A stretch of DNA of 64,000 nucleotides from Methanobrevibacter sp. (lineage in GTDB: Archaea > Methanobacteriota > Methanobacteria > Methanobacteriales > Methanobacteriaceae). The DNA lies in NCBI GenBank assembly GCA_017434525.1, contig JAFRFD010000009.1, positions 1-64,000 of the forward strand. The letters are read 5' to 3'. Positions 36,601 through 48,600 of this stretch are shown here, in pieces. A model generated the notes under the pieces. That model saw nothing but the letters and a program-made list of their open reading frames with translations. It made no database searches and was not told the origin of the DNA. Within the stretch, counting starts at the first letter, position 1; every line of letters starts with the position of its first letter. The translations under genes and the position numbers were made by a program.

Positions 36601-39600
36601 ACAGTAACAGTGAACTTAATCAAATCACCCACAACAACAGAAGAAACATTAACCTCTTTTGTAATCTGCAAGTCAACAATATTCAAAGAGGTAATGTTAG
36701 TAATGTTAGCATTATTGTTTGAAGTGTTTGTATCATTTTCAATACCTGATACTGTAACCACATTTGAAATATTGCCCTCAGAGACAACACGAGCCACAAT
36801 AGTCAAAACAGCACTGGACTGATTAGTCAAATTACCAATATTCCAAGTATAACCATCATAATCCCCAAGAGTAGTTGTATTGGAGAAATGCTTAAGATGG
36901 GAATCCAAAGCCTCAGTAACAATCACACCAGTAGCATCACAAGGACCATTATTCCTAACAGTAACAGTGAATTTGATTAAATCACCCACAACTGCTGATG
37001 AAACATTGACCGCTTTTGTGATCTGCAAATCAGCATTGGTTATTGCTGTGACATTAGGAATGCTTGCATTGTTGTTTGTGTAATTGGTTTCGTTTTGATA
37101 TGCGTGAACGACAACCACATTTGTAATGTTACCTGCATAAACCGCCTGTGCAATAATTGTCAAGGTTGCATTAGTTCCGTTTAACAGCTTAGGAATGTTC
37201 CATGTGTAACCGTCCCACTTACCGGCAGTGGTGACATTGCTGAGCAATTTAAGTTTATCGCTTAATGATTCTGTTACATATATGCCTGTAGCATCACAAG
37301 GACCGTCATTAAAGACTGTGATGACAAACTTGATTTTCTCAGTCACGCCAATTTCGGATGTGACGTTTGCCTCTTTGGTTATTCTCAAGTCAACAATAGG
37401 CAATACTGCAATGTCAACTTCATCCCAATTGTCATATGGATTGTTATCCTTTTCTGTGCTGTTTACAATAACCAGGTTTGGAATGACAGTTCCGTTTCTC
37501 ATCACTAGAGTAACAATGGTTAAGTTTACACGAGATCCCTTGGACAGATTGCCTATATGCCAGATGCCTTCGGTTTCATTATAGTAGCCTGATTTTGTTT
37601 CAGCCCTAATGAACTTGAGGGCAGGATTTATTGTCTCGTTTACCATCACATTGGTTGCATTGCAAGGACCGTCATTGTAGACAGTGACTGTGTATTCAAT
37701 GAAATCGTATACCTTAGCGAATCTGGAGGTTATATTTACATCCTTCATGATTTGCAAGTCAACAGTAGGAAGTGCAGTGATATTAGGAATGCTTGCATTA
37801 TTGTTTGATGTGTTGGTATCGTTTTCTGTACTGTTTACGAAAACAACATTAGAAATGTTTCCGACTGAGACAACATTGGTTACAAGGATTAATTGCCTCC
37901 AATCGTATTTGTTTAATGTGCCGATGTGCCAGACACCTTCATCAACATCATAATATCCGTCCCATGTAGTCCAATCGGCCAATTCAAGATGAGGACTTAG
38001 GACTTCACTGACATTCACATTAGTGGCGTCGCATGGACCCCTATTGCGAACTGTGATTGTGAATACGACTGTATCGCCGACATATGTAATGTTACCGACA
38101 TTGGCCTCTTTTTCAATTTCCAAATCGACAATAGGGTTTGCAGTGATATTTGGAATTGTCTTATTGTTGTTGGATTCATTGGTATCTATGTCATAGCCGA
38201 ATATTTCAACGTAATTTGAGAAATTACCCGGTTCCATAACGCGAGCGACAATTTTCAATGTTGCATTAGCGCCTGCATCCAAATTGCCGATATACCATGT
38301 ATAACCATCATCATATCTGGTGCCCGGAGAGGCAACATGATATTCTTCTTTGAGATTAGGGTCTAAAGCTTCAAGCACATAGACACCGCTGGTGTTACAA
38401 GGACCGTAGTTATGAGCTGTAATGGTAAATTCAACAAGATCGGAAACATTGACAACACCTGTTGTGACATTGACAGTCTTGTTAATTGCCAAATCGACTT
38501 TGGTGGTTGCAACAAGAGGGGTTATATTGTCGTAATTGTTGGACATGTTAATGTCATCATCATTACTTGTTACAAATACCTCATTTTCGATAATGCCTGA
38601 GTAAACAATTCTGGCAACAATAGTCAAGTTAGCTTTCTCGCCGACAGTCATGTTTCCTATTACCCATGTATATTTATCCTTATATACTCCTTTGGATGCG
38701 TTCCAACCTTGTTTCTTTCCACTAGGATCGGTTACATTATCATACACTTCACACATTCTAAGTTTATCACTTAAAGGTTCACGAATATAGACGTTAGTAG
38801 CATTGCAAGGTCCGTCATTGACTACAGTGAGAGTGAATATGAGCACATTAGTCACATTGACATCAGTGCCTACAATGTCGACTGTTTGATAGGTAGTTAA
38901 GTTGAAAAGACCAACAGTCTTATTGATTCTCAAATCAACAATAGGCTCAGCAGTAATGTTAGGAATGCTTGCATTGTTGTTGGATTTGTTGGTATCGTTT
39001 TCTGTACTAGTTACATTGACCGCATTTGTAATGTTTCCAAGTGAAGTCACGTTAGCATAGATTACTAATTTACACATACCACCTTTAGCCAAATCTCCAA
39101 TATGCCAAATATGGCCATCATATGTTGTTCCAGGAGTTGCATCATGATGATACATATGAATAAGAGAGCTTAATTCTTCACTTACATTCACATTGGTTGC
39201 ATCACAAGGACCGTTATTTCTAACGGTGATTGTGAAGATTATCTTATCTCCGTAATGAACAGAACCGCTTACATTAGCTTCTTTTTCAATTTCCAAATCG
39301 ACAATAGGGTTTGCTGTAATGTTTGGAATTGTATCATTGTTATTAGACAAGTTAGTATCAATGTCGCTGCCATTTATTACAACATAGTTTGAGAAATTGC
39401 CCGGTGCAATGACGCGTGCAATGATTGTTAAAGTAGCGTTAGCTCCTGCATTCAAGTAACCGATATTCCAGATGTGACCGTCATATGTAGTGCCTGGAGT
39501 TGCAACATAAGTATACTCACCAAGATGAGGATCCAAATCTTCAATCACATAAACGCCCGCAGCATTGAAAGCACAATTATTGATAGCGACAATAGTGAAC

Positions 39601-42600
39601 TTGACCAGGTCAGTCACATTGACAACACCAGTTGTGACATTGACTGTCTTGTTTACAGTTAAATCCACATGAACTGTTGCATTGAGCGGAGTGATGTTGT
39701 CCTTATTGTTTGAAGGGTCTCTATCAGTTCCGTTACCTGTCACAATGACGACATTTTCAATGATACCGGAGTATGCGACTCTAGCAACGATTGTTAAGTT
39801 TGCATAATCGCCAGCATTCAGATTGCCGATATACCAGGTGAAACCGTTCCATTCACCAACAGTGGTGACATTGCTGATTAAAGCAAGTTTATCGCTTAAC
39901 ACTTCAGTTACGGTAACATTTGTAGCGTTACAAGGACCATCATTGTAAACAGTGATATTGAACTGAATCACGTCAGTTACCCCAACGTCAATTGTAGTGA
40001 CATTCACTGTCTTGTTGATTTGTAGGTCAAATAGAAGCACTGAGGTAATATTCTTGATTTCAGCCCTGTTGTTGGATAGGTTAGTGTCCTTTTCTGTGCT
40101 GTTTACGACAACAACATTGGAAATGACTCCATCACTTATCACCTGAGCATCAATTGTCAGGACTGCTGTGGATTTGTTGGCCAAATCACCAATATACCAG
40201 ATACCATCAGTTACGTTATAATATCCGTTTGCTGTTACATTGTCAAGCAATTTGAGATGAGAGCTTAACACTTCGGTTACATTCACATTGGTTGCATTGC
40301 AAGGACCGTCATTATATACTGTAATGGTATATCTGATTTTGTCAAGCACATAGATTAAATCGGAAGTGACATTCACATCTTTTTTAATCTGCAAGTCAAC
40401 AATAGGTATTGCGGTAATATTAGGGATTGTGTCATTGTTGTTTGATTTGTTGGTATCGTTTTCTGTGCTGTTTACTCTAACTGAATTAGTAATGTTTCCA
40501 ACTGAAGTAACGTTGGCATAGATGACCAGCTGCCTCCAATCGTTCTTAGCCAAGCTGCCGATATACCAAATACCCTTATCAACATTATAAATTGTGTTTC
40601 CGGTTGCATTATAATGGTCCAACTTAAGATGAGGACTTAATACTTCACTTACATTCACGTTAGTTGCATCACAAGGACCGTTATTCCTAACGATGATTGT
40701 GAACATTATTTGATCTCCAAACTCGACAATACCTGAAACATTAGCCTCTTTGGAAATTTCCAAATCAACCACAGGCCTTGCGGTAATGTTTGGAATAGTG
40801 TAATTGTTATTGGATTCATTGGTATCGTTACCCCAACCAAATACTTTTACGTAATTTGAGAAATTGCCGACTTCCATTACACGAGCGACAATTGTCAAGG
40901 TAACGTTTTCACCAGCGTCCAAATTACCAATTACCCAAGTATTGCCACTATAGGTAGTGCCCCGACTTGCAACATGGGAACATTCCTCGAGATGTGAATC
41001 CAATGCTTCAAGCACGTAAACACCACTGGCATTACATGGACCGTTATTATAGGCTGTGATTGTGAACTCAACCAGGTCACTTACGTTGACAACACCGGTT
41101 GTAACGTTAACTGTCTTGTTTACACCTATATCAATGTGAGCTGATACACGAATAGGAGTGATATTATCCTTATTATTGCTGAGGTTAGTATCGATTTCAT
41201 TACCGGTTACATTTACCTCATTTTCAATAATACCTGCATATGCAATTTCTGCAAGGATTACTAAAGTAGCTCCTTCTCCACTATTTAAATTACCGATATA
41301 CCAAGTGTAACCATCATATGTAGTGCCTAGAGGTTTAACAATTTGGATTGGCCTGAGAATATCACTTAACGGTTCACAGACATACACACCAGTAGCATCA
41401 CAAGAACCCGCATTATAAACCTCAATGGTGAACATGATTTTCTCAGTAATGTCAATTTCAGTCCTGTCAACATCAACTGTTTTTTTAATCTGCAAGTCAA
41501 CAATGTTTACTGCAGCAATATCATCAACATGATCTTGGTTATTGGACAAATCAGTGTCTTTTTCAGTACTGTTTACAATAACTCCATTTGAAATGGTTCC
41601 ATTGCTTATCACTTGAGCAGTAATGGTCAAGACAGCTGTGGATTGATTGTTTAAAGTACCAATATACCAAATACCATCAGTTAAATTGTAATAACCATAT
41701 TCAGTCTCATTTTTAATCAACTTAAGATGAGGACTCAATACTTCACTGACATTCACATTGGTTGCATTACATGGACCTGCATTAAATACTGTAATTGTGT
41801 ATTTGATGGTATCGGTCACATTAATGACCTTACCAGTGAAATTGGATTCTTTATCAATCTGCAAGTCAACAATAGGTAGCGCAGTAATGTTATCAATTTC
41901 ATCTCTATTGTTGGATGTGTTTGTATCGTTTTCTGTGCCTGTTACAACAACCACATTGGAGATGTTACCTGCTGAAATCACTTGAGCCACAATGACCAAA
42001 TCACGCCAGTCGTCTTTAGTCAGATTGCCGATATACCAAACACCTTCAGTTACATTATAACGGCCTCCACCCCATGTATTATATCTTATTAATTTAAGAT
42101 GAGGGCTTAAAACCTCACTTACATTAACATTAGTTGCAGTACATGGACCTTTATTCCTAACAGTAATAGTGAATACGACCACATCAGTTACATTGACTGC
42201 CTTTGGATTTCCATCGACTGTCTTAGTGATTTCCAAATCAATTGTGTTGATAGCTGTGAAGTTTTCGATGCTGTCATTGTTGTTTGATTTGTTTGTATCG
42301 TTATCATTACCGAAGATTGCAACCACATTGGAAATGTTTCCTTCTGAGATTACCTCAGCAATGATTGTCAAGTTATGGACTTCTCCACTGTTCAAATTAC
42401 CTATAATCCAAGTGGCTCCATCATATTCGCCGATGGTTGTCACATTGGAGACATGTCTAAGATGAGGGCTTAAACGTTCACCTACATATACACCGGTTGC
42501 GTTACATGGACCGTTGTTTGTAACTGTAATGGTGAATTTAACCCTGTCAGTTACGCTGATAACACCAGAAACGTTAACGTCCTTGGTGACTTTCAAGTCA

Positions 42601-45600
42601 ACATTAGCTACTGCAGTAATGTTTTTGATTTTAGCCACGTTATTGGTATAATCAGTTTCGTTTTCAAATCCTGAAACGCGAACCACATTGGAAATGTTAC
42701 CTGAATAGACCACTTTGGCAACAATGGTTAATGTTGCATTTGTGCCGTTTGTCATGTTACCTATATTCCAGGTACCTCCACTATACTTGCCTTGAGAGGT
42801 AGTGTTGGAAATTATCTGCAAGTGATCGTCAACAAGTTCCTGTACAATGACACCTGTTGCATTGCAAGGACCGTCATTGAATACTTCAATGTCAAATTTG
42901 ATTACATCAAGCACCGCAATAACATCTTTTGTAACGTTGACCTTCTTATTGATGCGCAAATCGACAATTGGCACTGCTGTGAAGTTGTGTGCGGAAGCAT
43001 TGTTGTTGGTTTCATTGATGTCCTTTCCAAAGCTTGTTACCCAAACAGTATTTGTTATAGGTCCCATGTGAACCACTTCGGCAATGATTGTCAATGTTTC
43101 AAAGTCATTCACATCCAACTCACCTATATACCAATAGCCACCTGTAAGATTGTATTCGCCTTTTGTCGCTTTGCTTTTGCTTAATCTAAGATATGGACTT
43201 AACCTTTCTGTCACATTTACATTATAAGCCACACTTGGACCATGATTTGTCACTGTTATTGTGTATTTGATGATGTCAGTGACATTGACATAATCCGCTG
43301 TGATATTGACATCTTTTGCAATTTCCACATCATCATATGGAAGCACTTCAAACAATGTCCAGTCAGTGTCTCCGGTATGGTTCAAGTCGCCTGCAAATGA
43401 AGCGGTCGCATTATACTTGCCTATGGCCAGGTCAGTGATATTGTATTTTACTCCGGTACCGTTTTTAACATCAACTGTGAATGTTGTATGTGCGGTATCG
43501 TTGAATGTAACTGTGACTGTTCCGTTCAGGTTACCCCATGCGCCGTCAGTCAACTCTATGAGAACTGTCTGGTTTTGAGCGTAGTATATAGGGGTGTATA
43601 CATATATCTTGACGAGACTGCTGTTGGACAGTGTGTCCCTTAGATATGTGTAGTACCTGTCTGTCTTATGCACATATGCGAAATAATATGTTTCACCATC
43701 CTTGGCATCGAAAGTGTATTTGACCTTACCGTCCTTATCTGTAGCAAGGTCCGCTGTATTTATCTGCACACCTTTATCATCATACATTTCAACAGTGACA
43801 TTGATGTTTACTTCCCTGTCGCTTTGGGTTGGAGCACTGTCAGCTACTGTCTTGCCGTCAACTCCCCAATATGTTACGTTGGTACATGAAAGCGGATTGG
43901 TGGCCTCTTGCCAGATTGCGTTTAGGAGATTGTCAAATCCTAAAAATATTGCACTGGTGTAATTATTGCCATCTTCATCCACACCGACATGCTTTTCAAT
44001 GAACTTGTTTGAATTTGCCTGGTTGTCAAGAAGAACATCATTTGCTAATGTGAACCTGTTGACTTTAGTGACATATATTGCAGAACCCTGGAATGCAGTG
44101 TTATTGATTAAATCGCTGCCTCTTACCCAGCTTGATCCGGATTTGTCAATGTAGTTATGGTAGATTGCACCACCTTTCTCTTCAGCTGTGTTGAATTCCA
44201 TAATGGAATCGTCTATTTGGATATGGACGTTTTGAGAGAATATTGCTCCTCCTCTTTTAGCGCTGTTATGCTCGAACTCAGAAGTGGATACGATAATATC
44301 GCTTCCGATACCATATAAAGCACCACCATCCTTATTAGCTACATTTCCTGTAAATGAAGTGCCGGATATACGTCCGGTTACCTTATTGAAGTATAATCCT
44401 CCACCCAAATCAGCATTGTTTTCATTGAATGTGGAATTGTAAACCCAAACGCTGGTTGAACCTCTATATCTTTCAAGGAAAACTGCACCACCATAGGAAG
44501 TTCCATCATCTGTTGAAGCGCGTGAGCCTTCAACAGTAATATTGTTCAATGTTACGGCATCCCTCAAGTAGATAGCACCACCATGAACATCACCATTGTT
44601 TTTATAAGCGCGTGCACCATCAATAGTGACATTACTCAATTCACCAATAGTAGTTGAATAAATTGCACCACCATCAGCGCTGTTGGTTGAATTGATTACT
44701 TCTGTCTGGGAATAGGTGATTGAAATATTGGTTATGGTACCAGGAGTACTGCCTTTCCAATATATTGCACCACCGTTACCGTTTGCATATGTGTTTGAAA
44801 TGGTTGCATTGATTAAGGTACCTCCATATCCGTTCTGGTAGATTGCACCTCCTGCACCATTCATTTTCACGTTGGCGGAAGTCGCATTATCAATAATGAT
44901 ATTTGTCAATACACTATTGGAACCTCCGATGTAAATGGCACCACCATAATTGGTTTTTGCAGCAGTTTCATCGGTGTTTGCAGATGCTTCGAATATCCTG
45001 ATATCATTCATGACACAGTTCCAACCGGCCACATATATGGCACCACCGTCAGATATTCTTGAACCGGTGGAATGTGAGGATGATTTAAATATTGTTACGT
45101 TATTCAAATAACCGTCAGTACCTTTCCAATATATTGCACCACCTTCGGCATTTTGTGTTGATGCGTTTTCGATTGACACATTGATTAAGGAACATTGAGC
45201 TCCTAATATTGCAATTGCACCACCAGGACCTTTAGCAATTGTGGAATTCATTACGACGGAATTTGAGATTGTGATATTGGAATCTCCATTTACACCAAGG
45301 AGAATTGCTCCTCCACCTTCACCATATTTACCATCTAAATCACCGACACGAGAATTGTAAATGTAACAGTGGTCGATTACGGAATTTTTAGCGGGACCCT
45401 CTTTCATCAATATTGATCCTCCACCGGCATTAGCCAGGTTTCCATCGAATGTATTGTTAAATACATATGAATTAGCCATCTGGTTTGCAATAGCTCCACC
45501 ATATTTTCCTGCAGTGTTGTTATAGAATTGGCAATTGGACATGTTTAAATTATAACTGTTACCACGTTGGTCACCAGTATAAAGTGCTCCACCGTCAGCA

Positions 45601-48600
45601 TTTGCTGTGTTGTTGATAAACAGACAGTTATTTATTTTACTGTCACGTGTTTGGAACCAGTTAAGAGCACCACCATGTCTTCCGGCCGCTGTGTTGTTGA
45701 TGAAAACTGAATCCTGAATCAAACCTCCGGAACCTATATATCCAGCGGTGTTGGATGCAGTCCAGTGAATTGCACCTCCACCTTTGCTAGTACCATAACA
45801 GATGTTGTTGGTGAATGTTGAACCTATAATTGAATCGTCACCGTGTCCACCAATCCAGTTAATTGCACCACCCTCAGTGTTCGCCTCGTTGTGGTCAAAC
45901 CATGAATAGTATACTGAGGCATTTGAACCACCGATATCCAAAGCACCACCACTTAGGGTCAATGCAGTGTTGTAGGTGAAATTGGAGTTGGAGAGAATTG
46001 TATCGTCACCGTGAACCATGATTGCTCCTGCAGTGTTAGCGGTGTTGTTGTTCAGATTACAATATGTGATTGTAGTATTTTGACCGTTGATGTAAATTGC
46101 ACCACCTGTACCTGCCCGGGATAATGTGAAGTTGGAATAGGCAACTGTTGTTCCTATATCATCAATGTAAATTGCACCTCCAATATTGCTCATACCGACA
46201 GTACAGTTATAGAAAGAAGAGTTCAATATGTCTGTTTTCGCACCGTCTACAACTATTGCTCCACCATTGCTTTTAGCGGAAACGTTATCAAAGCTGGATT
46301 CTCTTATTGTTGCTTCATCCCCTTTAACATAAATGGAACCACCTGCATCTCTTGATGAACTGTTAATGAATGCGGATGTGTCAATTAAGGCATCTGCACC
46401 TTCAATGAAAATCTCTCCACCTTGGTATGCATTACCCCATTCAAACTCGGAATCTTCGATAATGGTTCTTTCACCCTTGATGAAGATTGATCCACCACGA
46501 GCAGATTTGTTCGGAGCTTTGTTACTGCTAAAGTTAGATGCGGAAATATGGGTGTCCGGACCATTGATATAAATAGCTCCCCCACCGTTGTTTGCTGAAC
46601 TACCTTGAGCAATACAATCATCAAAATTACTTTCAGCTATTTGAATACTTCCTTCTGCAACATAGATACCACCACCGTTTTCAGTAGCGATACATTCGCT
46701 AATATTGGATCCTGTAACGGAAGCACCCCATGCGGTAAGGTAAATTGCACCACCGTATTTGGAAGTACTTGCATTGAATGTGGAATCCTCAATCCTTGCG
46801 GAGTTACCGTATGCATAGATTGCTCCTCCACCTTCGGCTGCCTTACAGTTGTCGAAATCTGATTCCTTGATGACTGCATCTGATCCTTCGATATAGATTG
46901 CTCCACCAAGAGCCTTATTATTTTTAGAGTTAGCTTCAGCGGAAGTGAAGTTTGACTTTTCGATGAGAGTATTTTCACCTTTTATATATATTGCTCCACC
47001 ATTGTGGTTGGTAACCTTGCTTCTTAGGAAATTGCTTTCTGAAATGTTAGCATTTGCTCCTGCCACATAAATCGCTCCACCGTAATCCCTGGCGGTGATG
47101 TCTGTGAAATTGGATTTTGATATGGTTGTGTTGACACCGTCCACATAGATTGCACCACCTTGGTAAGCTTCACTGTCCTTGAAAGTGGAACTGTCTATGA
47201 CTGCGTTAGCACCGCTTACATGAATGACCCCACCTAAACGTGAGTCACAGTCATCAAAATTACATCCTAAAATCCTGGTGCCCTCACCTTCAACCTCAAT
47301 CGCTCCACCATGAGAATACTGATCTCCTAAAGCGTTACAACTGGTGAAATTTGAAAGGGAAATTGTAGCATTTGCACCGTTTACATATATTGCACCACCA
47401 TTAAGTTTGGTAGATTTTGAATTTTCAAAAGTGTCGTTGACAATTATGGCATTCGGTCCCCATACAGCTATGGCACCACCATAATTTACAGCAGAACCTT
47501 CTGAGAAATCGGAATTTGAAATAATTGCATTTGCACCATTCACATTAATGGCACCACCGGTACCTCCCAAGGAAGAAACAGCAGTGTTTTGCCTGAATTT
47601 TGAATTGTCCACAATTGTGTCATTACCATCGATATATATTGCACCACCGACAAGACCTTTAGTGTTTGTAAATGATGAATTTGTGATGTTTGCATCGTTA
47701 CCTGCTATATAAATGGCACCACCACGATGGTCGCCAACTGTTACATCAACACGACAGTTATTAAATTCAGAATCGACAACATGAGTATTGTTACCAATGA
47801 TGTATATCGCACCACCATTACCATTGGTGGATGTACAATCGTCAAAGACAGAATTTAATACATTTACATCATTTCCTGTGATGAATAAAGCTCCACCGTC
47901 GACTACAGCGGAACTTTTAGTGAAATTAGATTTTTCTATTGTAACATTTGAACCTGTAAGACAGATTGTTCCACCTTTGGAATTGGAACGTGTGCCGTCT
48001 GTAGGGTCAATGTCGCTTATTCCCTTGTTGTTTACACATGTAATGTTATAGAGAAGACCATTGTCCCCTTCCCAGTATATTGCACCACCGTCATCACCAG
48101 CAGTGTTGCCGGTGAAAGTGGAATTGGACAAAGTACAATCGTCACCTGCAATGTATAAAGCAGCACCATCCAAATTAGCCTTATTGTTTGTGAATTTGCC
48201 GTTGTTGATGGTTGCATTGTTACCTTCCACATAGATGACCCCACCAGACAAGTTGGCATAACAATTATTAAAATCACAATCTAAAATTTTGGTATTGTTT
48301 CCAATGATATATATTGCACCACCGTTGGTACTGTTGGACCTACAGTCATCAAATATACAATCTAATACGTTAACATCATTTCCTGTGATAAATAAAGCTC
48401 CACCGTCAACTACAGTAAAACTTTTTGTAAAACTAGATTTTTCTATTGTAACATTTGAACCTGTAAGACAGATTGTTCCACCTTTGGAATTGGAACGAGT
48501 ACCGTCTGTAGGGTCAATGTCACTTATACCCTTATTGTTTAGGCAAGTTATATTGTATAAAATACCATTGTCACCTTGCCAAAATACTGCACCACCATCG

